NCBI RefSeq assembly: GCF_965232925.1
Contig: NZ_CBDDRA010000024.1
Coordinates: 9,106 to 73,105, forward strand
Direction of reading: 5' to 3'
Origin: Tumidithrix helvetica
Lineage (GTDB): Bacteria > Cyanobacteriota > Cyanobacteriia > Pseudanabaenales > Pseudanabaenaceae
Length of the DNA: 64,000 nucleotides
The notes under the pieces are model-generated. The model had not been told where the DNA came from and made no database searches. It saw nothing but the letters and a program-made list of their open reading frames with translations. The position numbers and the translations under genes are program-made. How positions within the stretch are numbered: position 1 is the stretch's first letter; each line of letters begins with the position of its first letter. Of the stretch, positions 9,303 through 18,346 are shown one piece after another.

Positions 9303-9983
9303 TCACATTCCTAACTTTGCGATCGCATCCATTGCCGCTTGTTTTTCAGCTTCCTGTTTATTTCCGCAAGGTTTTGTACTCGTACCATAGAGTTCTGCAT
9401 CCACATAGACCTTCGCTATAAACTCAGGCGCGTGATCTGGACCTCCCACTCTCTCAACCTCATACCTAGGATTTTTATGAAGCTTCGCTTGCACCCATTC
9501 TTGAAATCGTTTTTTTGCATTAGAATCTCCGCGGGATTTGAGGATATCCTCAGGAATGAGGTCAAACAACTGATGAATTAAAGGTCTGATTACATCAATA
9601 TTCGAGCCTTGATCTAGGTAATATGCTCCCACTAATGCTTCAAAAGCACTACTTAAGAGATTATCATTTCGAGATTTTCTTTCTTTCTCTGCTCCTTTTC
9701 CAAATCGAATTTTGTGCTCTAATCCCATGCTTAAAGCGAACTCGGCTAACTGTTGCTCATCGGTGAGGGCACTACGATAATCATTTAAGACGCCTTCAGC
9801 CTCAGTTGGATAACGAGCGTAGAGATAAGAAGCACACAAGAAATTTAAAATCGCATCTCCCAAAAACTCTAAGCGTTCGTTATCTTGAGATTCCATTGGA
9901 TTCTCGTTAGCATAGGAGCTATGGGTAAGCGCCATATTTAAGAGTTTTGGATCGCGAAAGGTTAAAAGCTTTAGCAGTTCCAT
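9303..9983 (-). CDS. rnc: Ribonuclease III
   Basis: This 226-residue enzyme cleaves double-stranded RNA in rRNA, mRNA and antisense processing. The catalytic signature NERLEFLGDAILNF (residues 36-49) carries the metal-binding E and D; the second acidic pair lies in LLSSAFEALVGAYYLDQG. A double-stranded RNA-binding domain occupies about residues 155-225, ending GNKQEAEKQAAMDAIAKLGM. Length is normal. The ATG start is followed by MELLKLLTFRDPKLLNMALT, a usual N-terminus. It diverges from the aminotransferase gene with a 44-base gap. Cyanobacteria often carry more than one RNase III or mini-III; this is the full-length type. Confidence 0.95.
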   Translation of the reverse strand: MELLKLLTFRDPKLLNMALTHSSYANENPMESQDNERLEFLGDAILNFLCASYLYARYPTEAEGVLNDYRSALTDEQQLAEFALSMGLEHKIRFGKGAEKERKSRNDNLLSSAFEALVGAYYLDQGSNIDVIRPLIHQLFDLIPEDILKSRGDSNAKKRFQEWVQAKLHKNPRYEVERVGGPDHAPEFIAKVYVDAELYGTSTKPCGNKQEAEKQAAMDAIAKLGM

Positions 9984-10027
9984 GTTAACTTTCTCAGCAA
10001 AGATATTACCTCAAGCATAAATCAACT

Positions 10028-11179
10028 ATGAACTTTGGCAGGGAAGTGCGATCGCAGTGGTTATTAGACCGAAACTGTATTTTTCTCAATCATGGCGCGT
10101 TTGGCGCAACACCCAAGGTCGTGATGGAAGCGCAGAACGCATGGCGGCAGAAACTGGAATCGCAACCTTTGCTATTTATGCAAGAACTCGCAACCCATAT
10201 TCGCGCGGCTGCCAACGAACTCGCCCAATTTGTTGGTGCTAAAGGCGAAGATTTAGTCTTTGTGGACAATGCCACCGCAGGCGTTAATGCTGTCGTGCGA
10301 TCGCTAGATTTTTCGCCCCAAGATCGAATTGTGGTCACCAGCCACGGCTACGCCGCCGTGCGTAAAACCCTGACTTATATTAGCCGCCGCACGGGAGCCG
10401 AAATCGTCGAAGCCAAGGTTCCCTTCCCGATTCACAGCGAGCAAGAAGTTATCGAAGCGATCGCGCAGGCTTTAGATCCCAAGGTCAATCCCAACGTGAA
10501 ACTTTTGGTGCTCGACCATATCACTTCTCCTACTGCCCTGATTTTCCCCATAGCAGAATTGGTCAAACTGGCAAAGGCACAGAATATTCCCGTGCTGGTT
10601 GATGGTGCGCACGCCCCCGGTACGCTCCCCCTCAACCTAGTCGAACTCGATGCTGACTGGTATGCGGGGAATTGCCATAAATGGCTCTGCGCCAATAAAG
10701 GCTGTGGCTTTTTATATGCCAAGCCCTCACGCCAAGCCGACTTGCACCCCAATGTAATTTCCCACGGATTTGATAGCGGGTTTCTAGCCGAATTTGACTG
10801 GACGGGGACGCGCGATCCTAGTGCTTGGTTAACCGTTACTGATGCGATCGCCTTTCACCAACATTTAGGCAGCGATCGCGTCAGAGAGCACAATCACAAA
10901 TTAGTTTTATGGGCTGCGCAAATGTTAGCCACAACATGGCAACAAACCCTCCCCGCACCTGAGTCTATGCTCGGTGCAATGGCTACGATTCCCCTCCCAC
11001 CGCAGGTTACATCAAAGTACGCCGTCAGCGACTACCAAAAACTCCATGACGAAATTTTAGCGAAACACCAGATCGAGGTGCCAATTATTCCCTTTGGCGA
11101 TCGCCTGTGGGTGAGAATTTCGGCACAAGTTTATAATGAAGCTTGGGAGTACGAGCATTTAGCCGCAGCTTTCAGGTAA
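10028..11179 (+). CDS. Class V aminotransferase (isopenicillin N epimerase-like)
   Basis: The 383-residue PLP enzyme has the N-terminal FLNHGAFGATP, the cofactor aspartate in LVLDHITSPTALIFPI and VLVDGAHAPGTLPLNL, and the Schiff-base lysine in the YAGNCHKWLCANKGCGFLY segment (K near 219). This arrangement is that of proteins annotated as isopenicillin N epimerase or cysteine desulfurase-like. No beta-lactam genes are near, so the label describes the fold family and not a pathway. The substrate is unknown. It is followed after 60 bases by nadK on the same strand. Confidence 0.85.
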   Translation: MNFGREVRSQWLLDRNCIFLNHGAFGATPKVVMEAQNAWRQKLESQPLLFMQELATHIRAAANELAQFVGAKGEDLVFVDNATAGVNAVVRSLDFSPQDRIVVTSHGYAAVRKTLTYISRRTGAEIVEAKVPFPIHSEQEVIEAIAQALDPKVNPNVKLLVLDHITSPTALIFPIAELVKLAKAQNIPVLVDGAHAPGTLPLNLVELDADWYAGNCHKWLCANKGCGFLYAKPSRQADLHPNVISHGFDSGFLAEFDWTGTRDPSAWLTVTDAIAFHQHLGSDRVREHNHKLVLWAAQMLATTWQQTLPAPESMLGAMATIPLPPQVTSKYAVSDYQKLHDEILAKHQIEVPIIPFGDRLWVRISAQVYNEAWEYEHLAAAFR

Positions 11180-11239
11180 TTAGGGATCTATAATGACCAA
11201 ACATTACTCATTTTCTAATCGTTTAGGTGGTTTGTAACC

Positions 11240-12157
11240 GTGCCAAAAGTAGGCATTATTTTTAACGATGCAAAACCCACTGCCCAGAGAGTCGCACTGG
11301 AAATGCAAACTTGGTTTGATAAGCATGGCTGGCAAACTGTCTTAGCAACAGGTAGTGGTGGCATTTTGGGCTATGCCAAGCCTGACAGTCCCGTTTGTCA
11401 TACCCCGATCGACAGTTTAGTTCCCCATGGCTTCGATCGCAGCATGGCCTTTGTGGTGGCGTTGGGTGGCGATGGCACAGTTCTATCCGCCTGTCGGCAA
11501 ATTGCCCCCTGCGGGTTGCCCCTGTTAGCGATTAATACGGGACATATGGGCTTCTTGACCGATACCTATTTGACCCACTGGGAAGAAACCCTCAGCCAGA
11601 TCGTCGAAGGGAGATATGTGGTCGAGCAGCGATCGATGATGGCTGTCCGAGTTTACGATCGAGAAGGTCTACTGTGGGAGGCCCTGTCTTTAAATGAGAT
11701 GGTCTTACACCGCGAACCCCTCACAAGTATGTGTCATTTTGAGGTCAAAATTGGCAGACATTCCCCTGTAGATATTGCAGCGGATGGGGTGATTATCTCA
11801 ACACCTACAGGCTCAACGGCTTATGCCCTATCTGCGGGGGGCCCCGTGATCGAGCCAGGCATTCCCGTATTTCAACTTGTGCCGATCTGTCCGCATTCCA
11901 TGGCATCTCGGGCTCTGGTGTTTGCCAATACCGAAACGGTGATGGTTTATCCTGCCAATCAGCATCGCTTAGTGCTGGTAGTTGATGGCAATGCAGGTTG
12001 CTATGTTTACCCTGACTATCACATCAAAGTCGAGCGATCGCCCTATCCCGCCAGATTAATCCGATCGCATCATGGTGAGTTTTTCCAAGTTCTACGCGAA
12101 AAACTCGGTTGGGGCTTACCACACATTTCTAAACCCACCTCCGTCGAGTTACCTTAG
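11240..12157 (+). CDS. nadK: NAD kinase
   Basis: NAD kinase phosphorylates NAD to NADP. The 305-residue product carries the GGDGT motif (VALGGDGTVLSACRQI), INTGHMGFLTD, LNEMVLHREPLTSM and the second signature DGVIISTPTGSTAYALSAGG. The start codon is GTG, preceded by AGGTGG. Cyanobacteria usually have two NAD kinases; the long loop between residues 40 and 70 (GYAKPDSPVCHTPIDSLV) suggests the cyanobacteria/plastid-specific one. The stop lies 9 bases before the TTG start of a nuclease gene that has its own strong ribosome site, so readthrough transcription from nadK is likely. Confidence 0.94.
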   Translation: MPKVGIIFNDAKPTAQRVALEMQTWFDKHGWQTVLATGSGGILGYAKPDSPVCHTPIDSLVPHGFDRSMAFVVALGGDGTVLSACRQIAPCGLPLLAINTGHMGFLTDTYLTHWEETLSQIVEGRYVVEQRSMMAVRVYDREGLLWEALSLNEMVLHREPLTSMCHFEVKIGRHSPVDIAADGVIISTPTGSTAYALSAGGPVIEPGIPVFQLVPICPHSMASRALVFANTETVMVYPANQHRLVLVVDGNAGCYVYPDYHIKVERSPYPARLIRSHHGEFFQVLREKLGWGLPHISKPTSVELP

Positions 12158-12166
12158 GGAGGAGAA

Positions 12167-12718
12167 TTGGCAACACCAGCAGAATACGAAATTAAGATCA
12201 AATCGCTGCAATGGGATGGGTTGCGATCGCTGTGGGATAATATTGAAAAGCGCAACACTCCAGAATGGGAAGCTGGCAAAGCTTTTGAGTACTTAGTCAT
12301 ACGAGCATTTCAACTCGATGGTGCGGAGGTAAGATATCCTTACAGCGTGGGACTGTTTGACGAAGAGATTGAGCAAATTGATGGCGCTATACATAGTTCT
12401 GGGCTTTCTTGTTTAATTGAAAGCAAAGACTTTACAGACAAAAAAGTTGACATCGCACCTATTGCCAAACTCCGCAATCAACTTTTACGCCGTCCCGCAG
12501 CAACAGTTGGATTAGTTTTTAGTCGAACAGGCTTTACAGATCCAGCTCGTAATCTTTCACATTTTGTGTCTCCACAAGCAATCCTGCTGTGGGATGGAAC
12601 TGATATCAAGCATGCATTAGATAAGGAAAATATCTGCGAATTATTAGTCCTGAAATATCGCGTATGTGTAGAAGATGGACTTCCTGATTACAACGTTATA
12701 GAGAGAGAGATCCCATGA
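12167..12718 (+). CDS. PD-(D/E)XK nuclease-fold protein (Mrr-like)
   Basis: The 183-residue protein shows a restriction-endonuclease-fold core: E41 in the first helix (GKAFEYLVIRAF), D72 in EEIEQIDGAI, and E85-S-K87 in SCLIESKDF, followed by a helix and PAATVGLVFSRTGFTDPARN. This D-(12)-E-x-K arrangement is that of Mrr/RecB-type nucleases. The start is TTG, supported by GGGAGGAG six bases upstream. The gene overlaps the next by four bases (ATGA), so the two products are probably made together. No methyltransferase is near. Function as a DNA nuclease is inferred from motifs; an alternative is a nuclease-fold protein in repair. Confidence 0.7.
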   Translation: MATPAEYEIKIKSLQWDGLRSLWDNIEKRNTPEWEAGKAFEYLVIRAFQLDGAEVRYPYSVGLFDEEIEQIDGAIHSSGLSCLIESKDFTDKKVDIAPIAKLRNQLLRRPAATVGLVFSRTGFTDPARNLSHFVSPQAILLWDGTDIKHALDKENICELLVLKYRVCVEDGLPDYNVIEREIP

Positions 12719-13266
12719 TTGCCTACATTATCTGTGAAGGTGCTTATGATAACCAGCTACTCAAAGCTGTTCTTCCACCGCAATTACTCAAGCAAGTAGA
12801 AGTCGTTTCTGCTGGTGGAATATCCTCTGTTAAGTCACTTGCACGTTCTCTCGTTGTTCGTAGGCAAGCACCAGTCGCTATTGTTGTTGATGCAGATTCA
12901 ACAGTGCCAGAATTAATCCAAATGCAAATTAGAGATATTACGGAAATAGTTGAAAGCGTGTCTGTGAATACTCCAGTCAAGGCTATACTTTTTGTACCTG
13001 AAATGGAAGCTATCTTTTTCCAAGATCCTGAATTGCTCGAAAGATTACTTGGATATCGTCCATCCCAAGATTTGCTCGGTCTGGCAGTTTCTCAGCCACG
13101 CAAAGCATTGGAGCAAATGCTTGCTCAGTCAGAAAAAGTCCATAATCAATCGCAGTTGATCGATCAATTAGCGCATGAAAATCTTGAGATATTGCGCAAT
13201 GCTCCAGTTATTCAAGAGCTAATCCATTTTCTTGAGTCAGTACGCGAACCAGTAAAAGTTCTATAA
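12715..13266 (+). CDS. TOPRIM-domain protein coupled to the nuclease gene
   Basis: This 183-residue protein begins with a TOPRIM-like half: IICEGAYDNQLL with the acidic E8-G9, then VAIVVDADSTVPE with the D59-x-D61 pair, a spacing typical of the TOPRIM metal site in OLD nucleases, primases and topoisomerases. The C-terminal half is helical (PRKALEQMLAQSEK, then QLIDQLAHENLEIL) and unassigned; the middle VPEMEAIFFQ segment resembles that of OLD-like and DUF4276-type TOPRIM proteins. No ATPase domain is attached. It starts inside the last codons of the PD-(D/E)XK gene. The pair may be a defence or DNA-repair module; that is inference. Confidence 0.65.
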   Translation: MIAYIICEGAYDNQLLKAVLPPQLLKQVEVVSAGGISSVKSLARSLVVRRQAPVAIVVDADSTVPELIQMQIRDITEIVESVSVNTPVKAILFVPEMEAIFFQDPELLERLLGYRPSQDLLGLAVSQPRKALEQMLAQSEKVHNQSQLIDQLAHENLEILRNAPVIQELIHFLESVREPVKVL

Positions 13267-13323
13267 GCCCTTGTCGAGTCACCAGTCTAACAAATCACTT
13301 TTTTTATAGGGTTCTCGTTCTAG

Positions 13324-14493
13324 TTATTGCCAAATCTGGTTGACCCGATCGCCGATCGCTAATCCCTGCTCGTATGTTTCAGCCAAAACTGTGACATGAC
13401 CTAACTTGCGACCGACTTTAGACTGGGTTTTGCCATACCAATGAACGTGGGTATTTGGAAGTTGTGCTAAAGCTTGACGTTGTAAGGCATAATCAGAAAT
13501 CTTATCTTCAAATCCTAAAAGATTAATCATGACGGCTACGGGACTGGTCATGGCGATGCTACCTAGTGGCATTCCACTGACAATCCGCAGCAATTGCTCA
13601 AACTGAGAAGTAGCGCAGGCTTCGATTGTGTAATGCCCTGAGTTGTGCGTGCGTGGTGCGATTTCATTGACGCTAACTTTACCGTCTTTGGTGAGAAAGA
13701 ATTCTATCCCAAACACTCCGATCGCATTCAAACTGGTCAACATTGTTCCCGCGATCGCTTCCACTTGTGCTGCTACGCTTGGCTGGATTCGAGCGGGAGC
13801 AAGCACGCGCCGACACACCTGATTTTCTTGCTCTGTTTCTACGACAGGATAGATGGCTACTTCTCCAGATTCCGATCTGACTGCAATGGTGGCTAACTCT
13901 CGCTCAAAGGGAACAAATTCTTCTAGAATCGCTGCTGCCTTTGCCATGCTTGTCCAAGCTTCTAGTAGCTCGGATTCGGATTTTACTACCCATGTGCCCT
14001 TGCCATCATAACCATTTCGTCTTGCCTTCAGCACGAGTGGATAGCCCAGCGATCGCGCGGCAGTTAAGAGTTCTACTTCACGATCGACTTGAAAAAACTT
14101 GGGCGTAGGAATGCCTTGTTGCTGAAAATGCAGTCGTTGCAAATATTTATCTACGCAAGTTGTTAGTGTCTCTAGGCTGGGTAAGAATTTTACGCCTTGG
14201 CTTGCGAGTTTCTGGAGCTTCTCAATATTGACGAATTCATTCTCAAAGGTGATGACATCGCTCAATGCTGCTAATTGCTCAGTGGCGGCGAAATCATTGA
14301 CTGCCCCTAAAACTAAGCGATCGGCAGCTCTAACCGATGCATCCTCTTGACTCCCAGCCTGTACGACCAATTGCAGATGGATCGGCTTCGCGGCGATCGC
14401 CATCATCCAAGCCAACTGACCGCCACCAATGACCCCAACCCGCTTTACTTTCAAATTTAAGTCCAAATTTAAGTCCAAATTTAACACCTTCAA
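13324..14493 (-). CDS. purK: 5-(carboxyamino)imidazole ribonucleotide synthase
   Basis: PurK carboxylates aminoimidazole ribonucleotide with ATP and bicarbonate in purine synthesis. The 389-residue ATP-grasp protein has RVGVIGGGQLAWMMAIAA near the start, the ATP-grasp segments GYPLVLKARRNGYDGKGTW and ILEEFVPFERELATIAVRS, and the metal-binding VNEIAPRTHNSGHYTIEACA. It has no ATG near its N-terminus: the frame opens with TTG (14493) or GTG (14487), followed by an in-frame 12-base tandem repeat coding for LDLN units before the conserved core. It is convergent with the TOPRIM gene and 57 bases away; purE is not in the window. Confidence 0.94.
   Translation of the reverse strand: MKVLNLDLNLDLNLKVKRVGVIGGGQLAWMMAIAAKPIHLQLVVQAGSQEDASVRAADRLVLGAVNDFAATEQLAALSDVITFENEFVNIEKLQKLASQGVKFLPSLETLTTCVDKYLQRLHFQQQGIPTPKFFQVDREVELLTAARSLGYPLVLKARRNGYDGKGTWVVKSESELLEAWTSMAKAAAILEEFVPFERELATIAVRSESGEVAIYPVVETEQENQVCRRVLAPARIQPSVAAQVEAIAGTMLTSLNAIGVFGIEFFLTKDGKVSVNEIAPRTHNSGHYTIEACATSQFEQLLRIVSGMPLGSIAMTSPVAVMINLLGFEDKISDYALQRQALAQLPNTHVHWYGKTQSKVGRKLGHVTVLAETYEQGLAIGDRVNQIWQ
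14453..14483 (-). repeat. 12-base tandem repeat in the purK 5' end
   Basis: Two and a half copies of AAATTTAAGTCC (plus strand) lie just inside purK. They are in frame and code for repeated LDLN. Confidence 0.85.
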
Positions 14494-14526
14494 AACCTAG
14501 GCAGAGATTCCCTTTTCTAAAACTAT

Positions 14527-14997
14527 CTATCGGGTTTGATACGGGTTCGGCGAATTCACGCGAAATGGAGGAGCACCTAAAGATGGAGGTTCCATTTTCC
14601 AGCTATCGTTAATGACGATGTACTCAGCCAGTTTGTTGTTTCTGTTATCTTTCAATAACACACCATAAGCATCTTCCTGGGCGGTAGTACCAAGCTTATA
14701 GAGAAATTCATACCTGCGAATATAGTCTGCGGCAAACCAACGCGATCGATTTAACGTAATTACGACTCTTTTGGCATCGGGATCGATGGCTAGATTATCT
14801 ACCCAACCATCTTCGAGTCGCTGTACCATCCACCATAAACTCGGTCTGACTGGCTCTAAAGGAATATTTACAGATTGCAACGTCTGTGAAGAAGCAACTA
14901 TGTTTGAGCTTACATCGATCCCCATGCCAAAGCCTAAACTCAAAACTAATCCTAAATTGATTCCGACTCGCTGGTGGATCGATGCCATAGGTTTCAT
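14527..14997 (-). CDS. Secreted or periplasmic protein of unknown function
   Basis: From the ATG at 14997 the protein is 156 residues with a signal-like N-terminus (MKPMASIHQRVGINLGLVLS, then GFGMGIDVSSNIVASSQ). The mature part contains WWMVQRLEDGWVDNLAID, RVVITLNRSRWFAADYIRRY and a C-terminal proline-rich tail PPFRVNSPNPYQTR. I do not recognise the family; similar tails are frequent in cyanobacterial conserved hypothetical proteins. The frame is open to a TTG at 15063, but the upstream residues do not look like a leader. It follows purK divergently transcribed material on the same strand and may be expressed on its own. Confidence 0.6.
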   Translation of the reverse strand: MKPMASIHQRVGINLGLVLSLGFGMGIDVSSNIVASSQTLQSVNIPLEPVRPSLWWMVQRLEDGWVDNLAIDPDAKRVVITLNRSRWFAADYIRRYEFLYKLGTTAQEDAYGVLLKDNRNNKLAEYIVINDSWKMEPPSLGAPPFRVNSPNPYQTR

Positions 14998-15188
14998 AGG
15001 CGTTAAAGCTTCAACATGCTTTTGTATGCTTTCATCGTAAAGCAAATATTGCTCTGCAAACAATAAGGACGTTTTATGTCAAATAAATGTTCGAGCTAGG
15101 ATAGCTAGCAGTCTATTGATGCTCGTTGCTAGGTGGCTAAAAAACTGATTGCCTTGCCCAACAAAGCTTTGAAAATGCTAACAGCAAT

Positions 15189-15839
15189 TTATTTAGCTAT
15201 TTGCTGTGAAAACCACAAGGCTACTTCGGTATTTGTCTGTGTCTTCATCTGTGCCAGCGATCGCTCTAATAAATCAATCTCCAAATTTGGCAAGACTTGG
15301 GAAGTCTCACATTGTTGATATGTTCCTGTTTCGTCTAATTGAAAGGCAAACAGGCGATCGCTTAGCACGTCAATCACCCAATATTCAGAAATCCCCAAAT
15401 CAGCATACAGGCGTTTTTTCTGATCGAGATCGATCGCTAGGGTTGTATCCGAAATTTCGCCCACCAGATCGGGCGATCGCCATTTGTCCAAACTTATAAA
15501 ACGCGATTCCCCCTTCTCCCATACTGGAATATCCTCACCAAGATAGACAACGATATCGGGGGCTGCTGCCCGATACCCCGTTTTTTCGATCTGGCATCCT
15601 CTAAATGAAGCAAGTCGATACTGAGGGTTTTGCATCACCCACATCGCAAAGATCATTTCAAACAAAGCGCTAAACTGTGCGTGATTAATTCCTTCTGCAC
15701 CCATCTCTATCCAGAGCCGTTGATTGTGATAAAACAACTTGCAGCGGCGGGACGCATCTCCACTTGCATCATCTCTTACCGTCTCATAATCTGACCAAGT
15801 TGCTTGCTGCCATTGTTGTGGTTTGATTGCGACAATCAT
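15189..15839 (-). CDS. Uma2 family (DUF820) nuclease-fold protein
   Basis: Uma2 proteins are small PD-(D/E)XK-fold proteins strongly expanded in cyanobacteria; their function is unproven. This copy has the core PDIVVYLGEDIPVWEKGES, then SPDLVGEISDTTLAIDLDQK and KRLYADLGISEYWVIDV, that is the D, E and K of the fold and the closing YWVID strand. I chose ATG 15839 (216 residues) because GAGGA lies 7 bases upstream and MIVAIKPQQW is the usual beginning of this subgroup; the frame extends to an ATG at 15935. It is the first of five Uma2 genes in the window. Confidence 0.82.
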   Translation of the reverse strand: MIVAIKPQQWQQATWSDYETVRDDASGDASRRCKLFYHNQRLWIEMGAEGINHAQFSALFEMIFAMWVMQNPQYRLASFRGCQIEKTGYRAAAPDIVVYLGEDIPVWEKGESRFISLDKWRSPDLVGEISDTTLAIDLDQKKRLYADLGISEYWVIDVLSDRLFAFQLDETGTYQQCETSQVLPNLEIDLLERSLAQMKTQTNTEVALWFSQQIAK

Positions 15840-15982
15840 TTTTTTGTCCTCATGATGTCTGGCAAGTTTCATACTGCGATCGTAGCGCAATCTGATCGCG
15901 CTCAGCGCGTTATTTTCAAAAAGATGCGTTGTCATTTTTTGAAAATGGTATAAGATCCTGCAAATTTCAAATGCAATAAGAA

Positions 15983-16006
15983 AGGGATGTAGTTTTCTAC
16001 ATCCCT
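15983..16006 (-). terminator. Rho-independent terminator of desA
   Basis: Ten-base perfect arms (AGGGATGTAG/CTACATCCCT) with a four-base loop; on the minus strand the hairpin is followed by TTTCTTATT. It lies 55 bases past the desA stop. Confidence 0.7.
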
Positions 16007-16061
16007 CAAAAATTTTGAATTTATATTTTGAATTTATATGGAGAATTTATTGTGAAGCTGA

Positions 16062-17135
16062 TTAAGCTTCTGTTTTGACTGCTTCAGGCTTAAAAGCTTC
16101 ATCGAAGCTCTTATAGAAGTTTTCTCGATCGAAGATGTGGCAGCGATCGCCGATCTCTTTCATTAAGCCCCAAGAGAATTTTGTGGTGTAGAGATATTCA
16201 CCCCAGTTTTCCACAAGAGACTTATGTGCCATTCTCAGATTGTAAGAGGGAATTCCCGTTGAGATATGGTGAGGAATATGCACGTTGATGTCGTGGCATA
16301 AAACTTCTACCCAAGCTGGATAGTCACAATGTACCGTACCCGTTAGCTGATCGGTGGCAGCATGCCAGTCTTCTTTTAGCTTAAATTGAATGTCGGGCAT
16401 GGTGTGATGCACGATCGTGAATGTGCTCATCCAGAAGTGATAGACCAACCAAGGCATTAAGAAGAAATTTACCCAACCAAAGATGCCGCCTGCAGCAATC
16501 ATCAAGGGGAAGGCGATCGCCGCATAAGCGATCGTTAAACCCGCTGAAAAACGCACTTGGTTCTTTTGTTTCTCAGGGTAGAGATTGGTGTTGTAATGCA
16601 ACACAGCCCAGTGGATAATCGAGCCGATCCACCAAAATCTGCCCCTAATTAGACGGTAGATAGATTGCTCGTAGGGCTTGACGCTATCGTACATTTCAAC
16701 AGTGAAGGGATACCATGCATTGTCTTCACCCATTTTATTGGTATGTGCGTGGTGATGATCGTGCTTAATTCGCCAAGGATGAAATGGATAGATCAGAGGC
16801 AAAAACACGAGATGACCGATTAGGTCATTTACCCATAATTTGTTAGAAAAGGAACGATGACCGCAGTCATGTCCAACTACAAAAAAGCCTGTAAGGGCAG
16901 TGCCTGTAAAGATCCAAGCAAATGGCAGTAAATACCAAGGGGAAAAAACTAAGCTGACATAACCTAGTGTGACAGCAACAACACTCAAGGCAAGACCTAA
17001 AAATGCTTTGGCATTATTTTTGGCAAAGCACTCAGGTGGTAGGGTTTTGATAATATCTCGAAGCGTTGTTTCAGGTGTGAGCTTGTGTGGAGAAGCTTGA
17101 GGCTCAGAAATACTGGTTTCGCGGCTGGCGAGCAT
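16062..17135 (-). CDS. desA: Acyl-lipid fatty acid desaturase, delta-12 (DesA) type
   Basis: This 357-residue membrane enzyme introduces a double bond into lipid-bound fatty acids, using ferredoxin in cyanobacteria. The three di-iron histidine boxes are present: GHDCGHRSF (box 1), HDHHHAHTNKMGEDNAW (box 2) and HIPHHIS (box 3), set among hydrophobic segments. Box 2 with TNxMxxDNAW fits the delta-12 type better than the omega-3 DesB type, but regiospecificity cannot be proven from sequence. A small open frame ends 3 bases upstream and is probably cotranscribed. Such genes are often induced by cold. Confidence 0.85.
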   Translation of the reverse strand: MLASRETSISEPQASPHKLTPETTLRDIIKTLPPECFAKNNAKAFLGLALSVVAVTLGYVSLVFSPWYLLPFAWIFTGTALTGFFVVGHDCGHRSFSNKLWVNDLIGHLVFLPLIYPFHPWRIKHDHHHAHTNKMGEDNAWYPFTVEMYDSVKPYEQSIYRLIRGRFWWIGSIIHWAVLHYNTNLYPEKQKNQVRFSAGLTIAYAAIAFPLMIAAGGIFGWVNFFLMPWLVYHFWMSTFTIVHHTMPDIQFKLKEDWHAATDQLTGTVHCDYPAWVEVLCHDINVHIPHHISTGIPSYNLRMAHKSLVENWGEYLYTTKFSWGLMKEIGDRCHIFDRENFYKSFDEAFKPEAVKTEA

Positions 17136-17138
17136 TAG

Positions 17139-17354
17139 TTAGTGGCTCCCCGATTCAGTTAACGAGCCGCTGAGTGATTCGGTCAAACATTCACTTAGAC
17201 GTTGGCGGCTGAGGCTTTGCAGTTGCTTAAAGAGGAGTTCGGTATCTGACTGTAGCTCTAGAAGTTCGGCGTGCAGTTCATCGTTGTAGAGCTTCTTAGT
17301 CGGAGCAGCCAAACCTGAAACTTCCTCACGAGGCGAATCAATCTTATTACTCAT
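17139..17354 (-). CDS. Small hypothetical protein upstream of desA
   Basis: This 71-residue, polar protein contains a probable coiled coil (YNDELHAELLELQSDTELLF) and a serine/glutamate-rich tail with the repeated phrase LTESLSGSLTES. It ends 3 bases before the desA start, so it would be cotranscribed and perhaps translationally coupled. I know no family. The even length and helix-forming composition favour a real gene, but the evidence is modest. Confidence 0.5.
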   Translation of the reverse strand: MSNKIDSPREEVSGLAAPTKKLYNDELHAELLELQSDTELLFKQLQSLSRQRLSECLTESLSGSLTESGSH

Positions 17355-17613
17355 ACTATCTTTTTAAAGGTTTATGTCACACCAAGATTAACAGTGGCAT
17401 TGTAGCTTAGTTTTTAGATACATTTGTTTACCTATTAGGATTTACTATAGGTAAATATGCTAGGTGGTAATTATATCTATTGCGTTTTATGTATTTCTAT
17501 GTACATAGATGTATTGACAGATACAGACCGACACAAAATAATCTGAAATTAGGGTCAATATCCAAAAACACAAGGTAAATACTACTTGCTTTAGCGTTAA
17601 TTGACCGCTCGGT

Positions 17614-18012
17614 TTAATATTTTGTTCCGAGTGGGGTGTCGGCAAATAGGATCGGTGCGATCGCTGCCGCAGAGCCAAGTCGGGTATCGAGATTGTCTTC
17701 GAGGCTAAAATACTGATCGATGCGATCGCAAAGCCCCTGAGGGGTAAGACTCTGAACGTTATGGCTGATGATGTAGCTTTGAGAGGGTGAGCCCCGAAAC
17801 GCGATAAAGGCTTCTTTGCAATAGGCTAGTTTAGACTCTGGTACTGCCTCCAGCCAAGCGTCGCCTCGGATTGTACCGCTTAATAACTTTGCGCCATGCT
17901 CTGGTTGAATGGGACGACGAGGGGTTGCGAATGCAGGATCGGTACCTATAAAACTCAGGAAAATCAACAGTATGCAACATGCAGTAACAAATGATGCAAA
18001 GAAGTACCGCAT
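17614..18012 (-). CDS. Exported protein of unknown function
   Basis: From ATG 18012 the product is 132 residues and begins with a clear signal peptide (MRYFFASFVTACCILLIFLS, cleavage probably after the FATP region). The mature part has two cysteines (YCKEAFIAF and LCDRIDQYF), which could form a disulfide outside the cytoplasm. The frame is open to a GTG at 18066. No family is recognised. It is separated from the desA unit by a 259-base spacer holding no gene and diverges from pipX. Confidence 0.6.
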   Translation of the reverse strand: MRYFFASFVTACCILLIFLSFIGTDPAFATPRRPIQPEHGAKLLSGTIRGDAWLEAVPESKLAYCKEAFIAFRGSPSQSYIISHNVQSLTPQGLCDRIDQYFSLEDNLDTRLGSAAAIAPILFADTPLGTKY

Positions 18013-18346
18013 AACTTTAAAATTAGTGTAGAAAATTTGGATAGGGTTGAGTTCTGATGATTTCACAGACTTTTTCCATTATCTCAAACATTTAAATTTT
18101 TCTGGGATCGAGCCTTATTCACTTGACTTTTGTATATCTATAATATTCAGATATTCAAATCAAACGACTAGGGTTGATTACAGGCTAATGTGTTTATATA
18201 TACAGAAGTTTGTCTAAATTCCCTACATCTGACGTGGATTCTTACGTTGCGTTTCGATATCGAGGTTCGGTATCGATACTTTGATTTAGGTTGACACAAA
18301 ATTACTTCTGCATTATTTGAACCCTACTTATTTGCCAGCATGCCAG

